64,000 nucleotides of DNA from positions 5,099 to 69,098 of the forward strand of contig JAEEQP010000016.1 of assembly GCA_016285355.1 (NCBI GenBank), given 5' to 3'. Source of the DNA: Bacteroidales bacterium (GTDB lineage: Bacteria; Bacteroidota; Bacteroidia; Bacteroidales; F082). Positions 53,847-63,391 of this stretch are shown here, piece after piece. The stretch's first letter is position 1. The number at the start of each line of letters is the position of its first letter. Position numbers and translations under genes: made by a program. Below the pieces are notes generated by a model. It searched no databases, was not told the DNA's origin, and saw nothing but the letters and a program-made list of their open reading frames with translations.

Positions 53847-54782
53847 ATGGATAACAATTTCAACAACCTTTCACTAGTCCAACTTGTGCTGAAATGGAAA
53901 TGGCACATCATTATTATCACCATTGCCGCTGCCATCTGCGGCGCCATTTTCTCCAGCTCCATGTTCATCACTCCGCTTTATAAGTCGGTGGCCGTGGCTT
54001 ATCCTGCCAACATCAGCCCCTACTCGGAAGAAAGCGAGACCGAACAGATGCTCGAAATCATCAATTCGACCTCCATTATGGACTCCATCATTGAAAAGTA
54101 TGACCTCTGGACGGACTACAAGATCGACAAGAACTACAAGTTCGCCAAGACGTACATGATCAACGAATACCGTAGCAAAATCAAGATTGGCAAGACCCCT
54201 TACGAGGCCGTCAGCATCACCGTGATGGACAAAGACCCCTTCGTGGCTTGCGACATTGCCAAGGATGTCTTGAACTTCTACGACCAGAAAGTGCATAACC
54301 TTCACACACAAAAAGTTGGCGAAGTGGTGGCCATGTATGAAAGACAATTACGTGAAAAGCAACGCAACATCGACTCGCTGAAAAGTCGCTACACTGAGAT
54401 TTGCACCACCTACGGCCTCTCCGACATCTCCAGCCAAACACGTGAAACAACCAGAAGCCTGCTGAGCGGTTCGTCGAAAGCTAATGAGATTCAGACCAAC
54501 CTTGAACTATACGGTGCCGAAATCCATGACCTGCACACCAAGATTGCCGCAGAAGGCAACACTTACGTCGCCACCAAGTTGGATTATGAAAAAGAACTCC
54601 GTTTCTTCCACTCGCAACTCACCTACTCCAACATCATCACCGAGCCATTCCCCGCCGACAAGAAAGCCTTCCCTGTGCGTTGGGTGGTTGTCGCATTGAG
54701 TGGCTTAGGTGCTTTCCTGCTCTCCATCGTGGCCATCTTCATCATCGAAAACCGCAAGCGTTTCGTGGCTGAAAACAAATAA
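53847..54782 (+). CDS. Wzz-type polysaccharide chain-length determinant, paralog 2
   Basis: 311 aa from ATG 53847 (MDNNFNNLSLVQLVLKWKW); an upstream frame start overlaps paralog 1. The layout is the same: helix 1 HIIIITIAAAICGAIFSSS, then ITPLYKSVAVAYP, periplasmic coils, helix 2 WVVVALSGLGAFLLSIVAIF. It is clearly homologous to its neighbour, so this is a local duplication. The two may form mixed oligomers or set two chain lengths. Confidence 0.88.
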   Translation: MDNNFNNLSLVQLVLKWKWHIIIITIAAAICGAIFSSSMFITPLYKSVAVAYPANISPYSEESETEQMLEIINSTSIMDSIIEKYDLWTDYKIDKNYKFAKTYMINEYRSKIKIGKTPYEAVSITVMDKDPFVACDIAKDVLNFYDQKVHNLHTQKVGEVVAMYERQLREKQRNIDSLKSRYTEICTTYGLSDISSQTRETTRSLLSGSSKANEIQTNLELYGAEIHDLHTKIAAEGNTYVATKLDYEKELRFFHSQLTYSNIITEPFPADKKAFPVRWVVVALSGLGAFLLSIVAIFIIENRKRFVAENK

Positions 54783-54785
54783 ATT

Positions 54786-56225
54786 GTGGAAAAGAGAGCA
54801 AAAATAGCTTGGCTTTACCTCATTGCGGCACTCTTCGTCGCGGTGGGTTTGTTCCTCGTCGTAAAGAAGAACACCTACCTGTTTTTTGCCCTGCCCGTAG
54901 TGTTAGGTGTATTGTTGCTCTACATTTTCTCTTTAGATAAAGTATTGTTACTCACTGCTTTCACCATACCACTTTCGGTCAACTTGAAAGCACTCGATGC
55001 TGGCTTAGCTATCTCACTTCCTGCCGAGCCTTTGCTGATGGGCATTATGGTCCTCTTTTTCGCCAAAATGCTCTATGACGGAAAATATGACAGGCGCATC
55101 TCACACCACCCCATCGCCATCGTCATTTACTGCATGTTCGCTTGGATGCTGGTCACCACCATCACAAGCGAGATGCCTGTAGTGTCCATCAAATTCATGC
55201 TGTCGAGGTTATGGTTTGTCGTTCCGGCGTTCTTCCTTTGCGCCATCTTCTTCAAGGACCCTAAGAACATCCATCGTTTCATCTGGCTTTATATCGCGGC
55301 TCTGTGCATCGTGTGCGTCTACACGATCATCCATCATGCGCAGTTCGGCTTCGACGGCGATTCCGCCCACTGGGTGATGACACCGTTCTATAACGACCAC
55401 ACGGCCTACGGTGCGGCTTTGGCCATCTACCTCATTCTCGCCCTCACCTATGTCTTCCTGCCGGATGTAAAGAAAAGCCGCAGACTTATTATTATAGGTG
55501 TGGTCGTCCTACTCAGTGTCGCCCTGATGCTCTCCAACTGCCGTGCCGCATGGTTGAGTATGATTGCCGCCTTGGCCGTCTTGATTTGCGTGCTACTGAA
55601 GATCAAGTTCAGCTGGATTGCTACTGTGGTAGTCGTCCTGGTCGGGTTGTTTTTCGCTTTCCAAAACCAAATCATCGACGTTTTGGAAAAGAACAACCAG
55701 GATGCTTCCGGCGACCTCGTGGAGAACATCCAATCCATTACCAATATTTCCACCGATGCTTCCAACCTTGAGCGTATCAACCGTTGGCAGTCAGCCTTCC
55801 GGTTGTTCAATGAGCGTCCTATATTCGGCTGGGGACCTGGCACTTATCAGTTTGTCTATGCTCCCTATCAGATGTCAAAGGAGAAGACCATCATCAGCAC
55901 CAATGCCGGTGACGGCGGCAACGCCCACTCCGAGTATTTCGGGCCGTTGGCCGAACAAGGCATTGTCGGTTCGCTTCTCGTGCTGACTTTGGTCATCGTG
56001 ACGGTGTATTGCGGCATCAAAACCTACAGCCGTTGCAAAAACAAAACGGCAAAGGTGTTGGTGCTTGGAGCCACCCTCGCCTTCATCAGCTATTTCGTCC
56101 ACGGCTTCCTCAACAATTTCTTGGACACCGACAAGCTGGCCATCCCTGTATGGAGCCTCGCCGCCTTGATTGCCGCGATTGATGTGTATTATGCTGATAA
56201 AGAGGTTTTCGAGATAACTGAATAA
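54786..56225 (+). CDS. O-antigen ligase/polymerase family protein (Wzy_C)
   Basis: 479 aa, GTG start 3 bp after the previous stop. About 11-12 membrane helices; the large periplasmic loop carries RINRWQSAFRLFNERPIFGWGPGTYQF and HSEYFGPLAEQGIVG, the Wzy_C signature with its Arg and His. Polymerises or ligates glycans to a lipid or protein acceptor. No initiating glycosyltransferase is in the cluster. Confidence 0.9.
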   Translation: MEKRAKIAWLYLIAALFVAVGLFLVVKKNTYLFFALPVVLGVLLLYIFSLDKVLLLTAFTIPLSVNLKALDAGLAISLPAEPLLMGIMVLFFAKMLYDGKYDRRISHHPIAIVIYCMFAWMLVTTITSEMPVVSIKFMLSRLWFVVPAFFLCAIFFKDPKNIHRFIWLYIAALCIVCVYTIIHHAQFGFDGDSAHWVMTPFYNDHTAYGAALAIYLILALTYVFLPDVKKSRRLIIIGVVVLLSVALMLSNCRAAWLSMIAALAVLICVLLKIKFSWIATVVVVLVGLFFAFQNQIIDVLEKNNQDASGDLVENIQSITNISTDASNLERINRWQSAFRLFNERPIFGWGPGTYQFVYAPYQMSKEKTIISTNAGDGGNAHSEYFGPLAEQGIVGSLLVLTLVIVTVYCGIKTYSRCKNKTAKVLVLGATLAFISYFVHGFLNNFLDTDKLAIPVWSLAALIAAIDVYYADKEVFEITE

Positions 56226-56250
56226 TCCCCAACGTAATTCGATAAGCAAC

Positions 56251-56282
56251 AAAAAAATGCCGCCAACATGTATTGGCAGCAT
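56251..56282 (-). terminator. Rho-independent terminator of the FKBP lipoprotein operon
   Basis: Minus strand reads ATGCTGCCAA-loop-TTGGCGGCAT followed by a T-run. It lies 23 bp after the last FKBP gene and 26 bp past the convergent O-antigen gene. Confidence 0.85.
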
Positions 56283-56304
56283 TCTCAATTGGTTCTTGAA
56301 TAGC

Positions 56305-57621
56305 TTATTGGATACTCACTAATTCCAAATCAATAATCAAAGGCGTGTAAGCAGGCAACCATTCCTCATTGATGGATATGTCGCCAAAGCCCAACTCAGA
56401 AGGCACAACCAACCTCACCTTTTCACCAGAAGCCATGGTCAATATAGCTTCTTCGATTGCGGGAATCATTTCCCCCTCTCCTAATCTAAAGGAAATTGGA
56501 TTGCCGTAATCGTAACTCGACTCCAGCAAATCGCCATCCAAATTAATCAGTTCATAGTGAATCGAAACCTCGTCACCAGATTTGGCTATATTTCCTGTAC
56601 CTTTTTCAAGCCTGAGGATATACAGACCTGATTCCGTAGGAAGTTCTGTGACATTATTGTCTTTGATCCATGCGGCAATAGCCTCACTTTCAAGCTTCAG
56701 CTTGCGTTCCTTCTCTGCTTCTTTTTCCGCAGCCAAAACAGCCTGTTGCTTTTCGTATGCTAACTTATCCATCACGCTATTCATCTTCAAAAAGACGACC
56801 AAAGGAGTGTAAGGCTCGATATATTGCTCATAACCCAAGCTGTCAAAAGCGAGCTTTGAAGGAATCACGAAACGCATCGTGCCTCCAACAGGAACCATGC
56901 CCAAAGCTTTATGGAATCCCTCACAGAAGAACTCCTCTCCGTATTGCATCTCAATGGGTTCCACGCCAAAGGAATTCATAATGGTATCGCCCGACAGACC
57001 GCACATGGTGAAATCAAAGTTCACAAAATCACCCAGTTGGGCACATTTGTTTTTGCCTTGTTTTTCCATTACGATGATTCCAGATTCTGTGACTGTATTT
57101 TTGGAATCTTCTTTCAATGAAGCCAAAAAATCATGTTCGGCAATCCTCAAACTGTCAACATGAGCCTTACGTTCGGCTTCAACCACTTCGGCAGGCTTCA
57201 CCGACACCAATTTCAGGTCGTAATAGATGGGCTTTCTTGCAAATTGTTCCGGTACTTCTATCTTCATCATCGTAATGAACACCGAATCCGACAAGACCAT
57301 CAGACAGGCAGAGTCACCCACATGCATCATGCGCAAGGCATCAGGAATATCGCCGATAAAGTCAGGTTTCTTCAGCACCATGGTCATCGGTTTGTCACCA
57401 GCGGTGGTGAACAACATCGAATCGTTGAAGTACTGCGTCATCTCAAAGGTGACTTCATCGTCGAATTGGGGCATCACTTTCGAATCACCATGAGTGTAGA
57501 ACTTCATGTAAGCCCCACTCTCCATCTGCTTGAAGCCCGCATAGATAGAGTCACTGTTGTTGCACGCCACCATCATCAGCGGCAGCAATGCAACAAACAG
57601 TGACTTTGTCATACTCTTCAT
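56305..57621 (-). CDS. FKBP-type peptidyl-prolyl isomerase lipoprotein, multidomain
   Basis: 438 aa. Lipoprotein signal (ALLPLMMVAC). N-terminal FKBP-like domain without obvious active residues (about 35-150), a middle FKBP domain (about 190-285; FGVEPIEMQYGEEFFCEGFHKAL) and a more canonical C-terminal domain (about 345-438; GDEVSIHYELINLDGDLLESSYDYG, LVVPSELGFGD). Short Lys/Glu coiled coils join the domains. Probably a periplasmic or outer-membrane folding helper. Last gene of an operon of four FKBP lipoproteins. Confidence 0.87.
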   Translation of the reverse strand: MKSMTKSLFVALLPLMMVACNNSDSIYAGFKQMESGAYMKFYTHGDSKVMPQFDDEVTFEMTQYFNDSMLFTTAGDKPMTMVLKKPDFIGDIPDALRMMHVGDSACLMVLSDSVFITMMKIEVPEQFARKPIYYDLKLVSVKPAEVVEAERKAHVDSLRIAEHDFLASLKEDSKNTVTESGIIVMEKQGKNKCAQLGDFVNFDFTMCGLSGDTIMNSFGVEPIEMQYGEEFFCEGFHKALGMVPVGGTMRFVIPSKLAFDSLGYEQYIEPYTPLVVFLKMNSVMDKLAYEKQQAVLAAEKEAEKERKLKLESEAIAAWIKDNNVTELPTESGLYILRLEKGTGNIAKSGDEVSIHYELINLDGDLLESSYDYGNPISFRLGEGEMIPAIEEAILTMASGEKVRLVVPSELGFGDISINEEWLPAYTPLIIDLELVSIQ

Positions 57622-57623
57622 GC

Positions 57624-58532
57624 TTATTCAAAATCAATAAGTTCGACTTCAAAAATCAAATTGGAGTAAGGAACAATCTTGTCACCAGCTTGTCTGTCTC
57701 CATAGGCAAGGTAATAAGGAACATATAACACACCTTTCTCACCTTTCGACATCATCATAATGCCTTCGTCCCAACCAGGAATCACCTGTCCGACACCAAT
57801 CGGAATGTTGATGGGTTCACCTCTCTCAACAGAAGAATCAAAGACCGTTCCGTCAAGGAGTTTACCGGTATAGTGAACTTTCACCATCTGACCAGCAGAA
57901 GGTTTTTCACCATTGCCTTCGGTAGTCATCACATAGATGAGACCTGATTCGGTAGGCTCTGCAACGATTTTTTTCATATCCAGATAAACAGCCAGATCCT
58001 GAGCAGCCTTAAGCGTCTCTTCTGGATGGTCGGCTTTCATTTTTTCAATTCTTTCAGCATTTGTCTTCCTTACTTTTTGAGCAAAATGCTGGGCATATTC
58101 GCTTTCAGGATAGAAGTCGTCCAAACGAATCTCAAAACGCATCACATCAGTCGATTTAAATTGTTCGGGCAAATTCGGCTGACCAAACAAATACTTAAAC
58201 GTCGAATCAATGTTCACAATAAACGAGGCGGAGTCGCCTTTGTGCATCATGGCTAAACCTTCAAACAAATCGCCAGCAAATTGTGACTCCTGTAGCATCA
58301 GAATGTCATCATGTGAAGGAACAAGTGCAGAGTCGTTCACCAAAAAACTGATTCCAACCTCCAACAATTCCCCATTTTGAGGCTTTTCGCCCGCATTTTG
58401 CTTGAAGAACTGATAGTACAAACCGTTTTGCGTTTTTTCATACCCTGGATAGGGTGAGTTCTCTGTGCAAGCACTCACAGTGCCAGCCATCAGCAAGGCC
58501 ATAACGGCCATCGATAAAATACTTTTTTTCAT
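57624..58532 (-). CDS. FKBP-type peptidyl-prolyl isomerase lipoprotein
   Basis: 302 aa. Lipoprotein signal ending GTVSAC. A degenerate N-terminal FKBP-like half (NGLYYQFFKQNAGEKPQNGE ...) is followed by a canonical FKBP domain (about 205-302): VKVHYTGKLLDGTVFDSSVERGEP, IPIGVGQVIPGWDEGIMMMSKGEK, YVPYYLAYGDRQAG. It is the most typical enzyme of the four and most likely active. Two bp separate it from the next gene. Confidence 0.93.
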   Translation of the reverse strand: MKKSILSMAVMALLMAGTVSACTENSPYPGYEKTQNGLYYQFFKQNAGEKPQNGELLEVGISFLVNDSALVPSHDDILMLQESQFAGDLFEGLAMMHKGDSASFIVNIDSTFKYLFGQPNLPEQFKSTDVMRFEIRLDDFYPESEYAQHFAQKVRKTNAERIEKMKADHPEETLKAAQDLAVYLDMKKIVAEPTESGLIYVMTTEGNGEKPSAGQMVKVHYTGKLLDGTVFDSSVERGEPINIPIGVGQVIPGWDEGIMMMSKGEKGVLYVPYYLAYGDRQAGDKIVPYSNLIFEVELIDFE

Positions 58533-58560
58533 TGTTAGTATGATTTAAATTGTTGATAAA

Positions 58561-59871
58561 TTATTCTTTATTATCCATAATATCCAGTAAATCAACATCA
58601 AATATAAGGTTAGAATAGGCGGGAATGTCACCGTATGGATTTGTCCCATAAGCCAATGTATAAGGCAACACAAACCGCGCTTTCTCTCCCACTCTCATCA
58701 AGCCGACACCTTCTTCCAAGCCTTTCAACACCTTTCCTTGACCGTAAACGAAATCGTAATATTCACCCAACTGATCGGAATTGCCCAACAATGTACCGTC
58801 AAGATAAGTGGCCACAAACTTGATGCGGGCAGTCTGTCCTTTCTGCGGTTGTGCCCCCTCTGTAACCACCGACTTGGTAAAGAACAGTCCCGAAGCCGTA
58901 TAATCCGTGATGTTATTCTCTTTCAAATATTCAAAAAATGCCTTCTCCGAATCAGCCTTCAACGCCTTCATCACCCTTTCAGCCTCCTCCTGCAATTCCT
59001 TGGCCGTGGTGATTTTCAACAACTTGATATCATAAACCAGATTTGAATAGGCAGGAATGGAGCCTACCGAACGCTCTCCGTATGCCAAGTCGTATGGAAT
59101 GATGGCCTGAACGCGTTCACCAAGATGCATTTTGGGCACAACCTCTTCCCAAAACTGAAGGGCATTGCCTTCGCCCAGTACGAATGAGAACTTGTCAGGG
59201 CTGCCAAAGGTGCTGCCTACCGATTGTCCATTTAATAAGGTAGCCGAGAAATCAAGTTCGACCTTCTCGCCTTTCACTGGACAACGGCCTTTGCCCTTTT
59301 CCAAAGGGATAATATAAACTCCTGACGGTTCAGGACTTACCGTAATGTTATTCTTTGCAAGATAATCCGCCAACGCCCTCTCCGACTTCTCAATCATCGT
59401 TTGCTTTATCCGCTCAATCTCAGCTTGGAATTCCTCTTGGGTCTTCACTTCCAACAGTTTCACTTCATATCGGAAATAATCATCAGCCTTTAGACCCACT
59501 TCAGCAGGATCCTGCTCATAGTATTTTATGGCAATGGAATCAGCCTTAATGTAAAACGACGCCGAATCGCCAACATGCATCATGGCATAGGCCTCATGCA
59601 AATCGGCAGGGAAACGAGACTCAGCCAATTGAGCATACACCTCATTCTTGGTTTCGCGCCAATCATAATACAATGAATCATTAAGGTAACATGCAATCTC
59701 AACTTTAAGAAAATCAGTCAGTTTTGGAGTTACAGCAGTAGGATTGTTGCTATAAAACTTATAGTACAAACCATTTGAGGTTTTCTTATAACCTGGAAAC
59801 CTTTGTGTGCATGATGTAAACACTACCGCCGTAAGGCAAACCATTGTCAAAAATAAGTTTAATTTTTTCAT
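58561..59871 (-). CDS. FKBP-type isomerase lipoprotein with tandem domains
   Basis: 436 aa from ATG 59871. Lipoprotein signal ending VVFTSC. Degenerate N-terminal FKBP-like domain (NGLYYKFYSNNPTAV...), then two FKBP domains: ELDFSATLLNGQSVGSTFG...IIPYDLAYGERSVG and IKFVATYLDGTLLGNSDQLG...VLPYTLAYGTNPYG. Both end in the YSNLxxDVxLL strand. Its N-terminal domain matches that of its neighbours, so the set arose by duplication. Confidence 0.9.
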   Translation of the reverse strand: MKKLNLFLTMVCLTAVVFTSCTQRFPGYKKTSNGLYYKFYSNNPTAVTPKLTDFLKVEIACYLNDSLYYDWRETKNEVYAQLAESRFPADLHEAYAMMHVGDSASFYIKADSIAIKYYEQDPAEVGLKADDYFRYEVKLLEVKTQEEFQAEIERIKQTMIEKSERALADYLAKNNITVSPEPSGVYIIPLEKGKGRCPVKGEKVELDFSATLLNGQSVGSTFGSPDKFSFVLGEGNALQFWEEVVPKMHLGERVQAIIPYDLAYGERSVGSIPAYSNLVYDIKLLKITTAKELQEEAERVMKALKADSEKAFFEYLKENNITDYTASGLFFTKSVVTEGAQPQKGQTARIKFVATYLDGTLLGNSDQLGEYYDFVYGQGKVLKGLEEGVGLMRVGEKARFVLPYTLAYGTNPYGDIPAYSNLIFDVDLLDIMDNKE

Positions 59872-59884
59872 ATTCAATAGTTTA

Positions 59885-60409
59885 TTATTCTTCCAACACT
59901 TTTATTGTATAGACCAAAGTGGCATATTCCGGGATTCGGTTTTCATCGCCATGAAGCCCATAGGCCAAATGATTGGGAAGGATAACCTTCGCCAAATCTC
60001 CACGATGCAGATAAGTCATCGCCTCATCAAGCCCCGACTCCACCTCTCCTTTCCCGACTACGAATATCTTAAGTCCATCTTTTTCAGACGAATAAATCAA
60101 ATCGCCCGCAATGGAATGCAGCTCATATTCCAAAGTGACTTTCTGACCTTTCTCAATCCGTTGGTCTGAATTTTGCTTCAGAATCTGATACCTTAGTCCA
60201 GTTCCGGTCGAAACCATATTCAGACCATGCCTCTTAATATAGTTCTCGATGTCTTCTTCCTCTTCATTCACCAAATATCGGTTGGCTGTTTCCATACTGC
60301 TTTTCATATCAGCCTTCGATATGGGTTTCGTTTGCTTCGGCGTTTTTTCCTCACAAGCAACAAAACAAAGCAACACAATCAAAACCAGATATTTACAGTA
60401 CTTTCTCAT
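59885..60409 (-). CDS. GldI-like FKBP lipoprotein
   Basis: 174 aa. Lipoprotein signal ending LCFVAC, a Lys-rich linker, then one FKBP domain (about 85-174; VTLEYELHSIAGDLIYSSEKDG, GEVESGLDEAMTYLHRGD, ILPNHLAYGLHGDEN). The size and lipoprotein form match GldI, the gliding/T9SS-associated isomerase of Bacteroidota, which fits a genome with T9SS cargo. Overlaps nrnA by 4 bp. Confidence 0.85.
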   Translation of the reverse strand: MRKYCKYLVLIVLLCFVACEEKTPKQTKPISKADMKSSMETANRYLVNEEEEDIENYIKRHGLNMVSTGTGLRYQILKQNSDQRIEKGQKVTLEYELHSIAGDLIYSSEKDGLKIFVVGKGEVESGLDEAMTYLHRGDLAKVILPNHLAYGLHGDENRIPEYATLVYTIKVLEE

Positions 60410-61428
60410 TCTGTTGCATTTAATAAATCCTTGTAAAGGGGTAGCACTGATTTCAATTTGGCAACGGCTTCTTCAAACGAACAATCCAAGGTTCCGCCCG
60501 CTGCGTTGGTATGGCCACCGCCCTTGAAATGCTTGTTGGCCAACTCATGCACAGAAAAATTGCCCTTCGAACGGAACGACAGCCGAATCTGATCCTCACG
60601 CTCCGTCACCAACACCGACATTTTCATTTTTTTCATGGAAAGCGGATAATTCACAACACCTTCCGTATCGCCCACATGATAGTCAAATCGAGCCAAATCA
60701 CTCTTACTCAATGCGATAATTGCCGTGGAATAATCATCCAACAACTCCATCCTCTCGCTGATGGAGAAGCCTAACAAACGAAGCCTGTTCTCCGAAACCG
60801 TATCATAAACCAATTCATGAATAAGGTTGTAGGGCATGGATTTCTCCACCAACAGGCTGACTAACTCAAAAGTACGCGGATGATAGATGGAATGCGCAAA
60901 GGCACCTGTGTCCGTCATAATGCCAACCAACAGATTAGTGGCAATGCTTTCGTTCAGATGCTCTTTCCCATAGTGCAGGATGATTTCAGTGGCAATTTCA
61001 GAAGCACTTGAAACGCAAGTGTCTGAATACAAGCAATAAAACTGACTCTCATCCGGGTCTCTATGATGGTCAATCAACACTCTTGGACAACGTGTCTTGC
61101 CGATTTCGTTATGCAAAATGCCACCACGCGACAAATTGTTGAAATCCATCATAACGATACATTCCGAAGCGGCGATGGCGTTTTTGCAGGCCTCAGCGTC
61201 TTTCTCAAAAACCAGAAACTCCTCAGCCCCAGGCATCCAATGCAAGAAATCAGGGAAGTCGTTGGCTACCACCATCTTAGTTTCATGACCATAACTGCGA
61301 AGAAACTCCGACATGGCCAACACAGAGCCAATTGCATCTCCATCAGGATTGACATGACACGCCAAAACGAAGCGTTTAGGCGACTGTAACAAGGCATCAA
61401 AGCGTTCAAAAAATATATCTAATTGCAT
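60406..61428 (-). CDS. nrnA: DHH/DHHA1 phosphoesterase, NrnA-type oligoribonuclease/pAp phosphatase
   Basis: 340 aa from ATG 61428. Motif I CHVNPDGDAIGS, motif II MMDFNN, motif III IDHHRDPDES, motif IV TDTGAF, and the DHHA1 GGGHTNAAGG near the C-terminus. It degrades short RNA oligomers and pAp in the cytoplasm. First gene of the FKBP lipoprotein operon; a TTG start seven codons upstream lies inside the promoter and was rejected. Confidence 0.93.
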   Translation of the reverse strand: MQLDIFFERFDALLQSPKRFVLACHVNPDGDAIGSVLAMSEFLRSYGHETKMVVANDFPDFLHWMPGAEEFLVFEKDAEACKNAIAASECIVMMDFNNLSRGGILHNEIGKTRCPRVLIDHHRDPDESQFYCLYSDTCVSSASEIATEIILHYGKEHLNESIATNLLVGIMTDTGAFAHSIYHPRTFELVSLLVEKSMPYNLIHELVYDTVSENRLRLLGFSISERMELLDDYSTAIIALSKSDLARFDYHVGDTEGVVNYPLSMKKMKMSVLVTEREDQIRLSFRSKGNFSVHELANKHFKGGGHTNAAGGTLDCSFEEAVAKLKSVLPLYKDLLNATE

Positions 61429-61446
61429 AACTTCGATAAGAGCCTG

Positions 61447-61454
61447 CAAAAATA
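61447..61454 (-). promoter_or_regulatory. -7 promoter element of the nrnA-FKBP operon
   Basis: Minus-strand TATTTTTG followed by CAGG, 19 bp before ATG 61428. Confidence 0.6.
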
Positions 61455-61498
61455 CACAATTTTCTGATTCAACACCTATTTAAATAATAGGAAACATT

Positions 61499-61933
61499 TC
61501 AACGCGGCGACAAAACCTCAAAAGTATTGTCCGAGTATACCAAAACAATTTGTTTCAGCACCGCATTGGAGGGAGAAGAGGCGGGCTCCATTTGCGGCTT
61601 CACATCCAATGAAGCATCAAAAAGCGTCTGTTCCAAAACCTCCTTCTTCGATTCCACTTGAGGTTTCGTTTCCTTTGATGAAGGTGCCATTTCAACAAAC
61701 GGTTCCGACACCGTTATCGGACCTGTGCCAAAAATAATCCACTCGAGACTATACTCCGGAAAGGTCTCTTTTAGCTTCTTTACAAAGTCCAAACTCGGAT
61801 TGTTTCGCCCTGCCAAGAGGTGAGAAATGTTGGAAGGTTGAATGCCAAGTTGCATGGCAAATTCGGCAGCGGTCAAGTTCTTCGCGCGGATGATATGGGC
61901 GATTCTGTCTTTCATTTCAAGGGTGTTTTCCAT
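61499..61933 (-). CDS. XRE-family helix-turn-helix regulator
   Basis: 144 aa. The N-terminal HTH_3 domain has NLTAAEFAMQLGIQPSNISHLLAGRNNPSLDFVKKL (DNA-reading helix around SNISHLL, residues about 33-40). The C-terminal half is low-complexity and Pro/Glu/Ser-rich with no ligand domain. Preceded by a clear AGGAGG ribosome-binding site. Target genes unknown. Confidence 0.9.
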   Translation of the reverse strand: MENTLEMKDRIAHIIRAKNLTAAEFAMQLGIQPSNISHLLAGRNNPSLDFVKKLKETFPEYSLEWIIFGTGPITVSEPFVEMAPSSKETKPQVESKKEVLEQTLFDASLDVKPQMEPASSPSNAVLKQIVLVYSDNTFEVLSPR

Positions 61934-61979
61934 AGAAGTGTCCTCCTGAAAATTTCATTTTTCCATCAATTTTAGTTGA

Positions 61980-61987
61980 CAAAAGTA
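61980..61987 (-). promoter_or_regulatory. -7 promoter element of the XRE regulator gene
   Basis: Minus-strand TACTTTTG, 46 bp before the ATG, leaving room for the AGGAGG site at about 61942-61947. Confidence 0.55.
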
Positions 61988-61989
61988 AA

Positions 61990-62595
61990 CATTTATCTGT
62001 TACAAAACACAAAATGAAAATATTTAATTTTGTAAATCTCAGTTTAATGCATAACTTCTTGAAGTTATGAATTGAATAAATTGAAAGATAACATTGTTTT
62101 TCAACTATTTAATAATCAATCATAAAATATTCAATTATTCTCAGAAAATCAAGCCAGTTTTTTATATTTCACTTGAAATAAAACTCATTAAATTACTGAA
62201 TAATTGGTTTTTATAATGATGATTTGAAAAATGTTCCACGTTTTTACATGACAAAATTGATTTACATAATTACATTAGATTGTTTATAATTGTAAATATT
62301 TCAATATATAATTAAATATCAATTATTTATAAATATACTATTTTAAACTTGTAAACAAAAGATTTCTATGATTTACATAATTGAACATTTGAAATTTGGC
62401 GTTTTTCATGTCCTGATGACCTGTCAATTCATCCGAAAAACAAACGCGCTACAATGGCTTAAAAATGCCTTTTCTGAAATTACGGTCTTCTACTCTACTC
62501 CACCAGTTTTCCATTTTCTGACTCCTGTTTTCCTCTTGCAATTTTACCCTATTTTTTCACACCTTATTAATATAGGCTTTCTGGAATCAGAATAA
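61990..62595. other. AT-rich gene-free stretch
   Basis: About 600 bp with long A/T runs and recurrent TGTAAA/TTTACA words, most AT-rich at about 62030-62390. A 75-codon frame at 62368-62595 shows no family signs and runs into the next promoter. I see no DnaA-box cluster, hairpin array or RNA gene. It may simply separate the XRE gene from the Schlafen gene. Confidence 0.5.
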
Positions 62596-62599
62596 TTCC

Positions 62600-62607
62600 T
62601 ATCTTTG
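62600..62607 (+). promoter_or_regulatory. -7 promoter element for the AlbA_2 gene
   Basis: TATCTTTG followed by CCG, ending 8 bp before ATG 62616, so the transcript should be leaderless or nearly so. Confidence 0.6.
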
Positions 62608-62615
62608 CCGCTCGT

Positions 62616-63272
62616 ATGAGAACAAAAGACCATCACATACAGAACCTCATCCTCGAAGGCGAACATCAGATGCTCGATTTCAAATTTGAGATCTCTGACA
62701 GCAAACGCATCGCTCGTTCCCTATCTGCCTTTGCCAACACCGATGGCGGCAGGCTTCTGGTTGGCGTGAAAGATAATGGTGCCATTGCCGGGGTCCGTTC
62801 CGATGAAGAAATCCACATGATTCAAGCCGCTGCCGAGATGTACTGCCTGCCCAAAGTGGAATATCAAACCGAAGAATGGGAAATCAATGGCAAGACCGTG
62901 CTTGAGGTCATTATTCCCAAGGACAAGTACCATAAGCACAAAGCCCCTGACAATCAAGGTAATTTCAAGTATTTTGTAAGAGTCAAGGACGAGAATCTGG
63001 TTGCCGACAGCGTATTAATTAAGGTGTGGAAATCGGACAAGTTCTCAAAAGCGGCCAAAATCTCCTTCACCGAAACGGAGACTTCCCTGCTGCATTATCT
63101 TGTGGAACATGAAGCCATCACCCTTCAGGAATTTCAGCAAATGGCCCATGTAAACAAGAGAAAAGCCGAGGCCATCCTTGCAGATTTTATTCTTGTCGGC
63201 ACGATTGAGCTCGTTCAAACTAATCAAAACACCACTTTTCGGCTCTCTGAAGAAGCAAAAATCGAAAAATAA
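62616..63272 (+). CDS. Schlafen/AlbA_2 domain protein (putative DNA-binding)
   Basis: 218 aa. AlbA_2 domain (about 10-125): LILEGEHQMLDFKFEISDSKRIARSLSAFANTDGGRLLVGVKDNG, then GKTVLEVIIPKDKYHKHKA...YFVRVKDENLVA. The C-terminal part (about 150-215) looks like a winged helix (ETETSLLHYLVEHEAITLQEFQQM). Such proteins are probably regulators or nucleic-acid binding; function unknown. Its ATG follows the promoter by only 8 bp. Confidence 0.88.
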   Translation: MRTKDHHIQNLILEGEHQMLDFKFEISDSKRIARSLSAFANTDGGRLLVGVKDNGAIAGVRSDEEIHMIQAAAEMYCLPKVEYQTEEWEINGKTVLEVIIPKDKYHKHKAPDNQGNFKYFVRVKDENLVADSVLIKVWKSDKFSKAAKISFTETETSLLHYLVEHEAITLQEFQQMAHVNKRKAEAILADFILVGTIELVQTNQNTTFRLSEEAKIEK

Positions 63273-63391
63273 GACCTTTCTTCTCTCCATATTTTTAAAA
63301 TTTTCAAATTTTATATAATTGATTAACAAAAGTATACAATATTTTATCAAAAATAATTGAAATTTTTGATTGCCAGTATCAAAAAAGGTCG

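Noticed and set aside
62368..62595. 75-codon frame in the AT-rich stretch
   Set aside because: No promoter of its own and no recognisable protein features.
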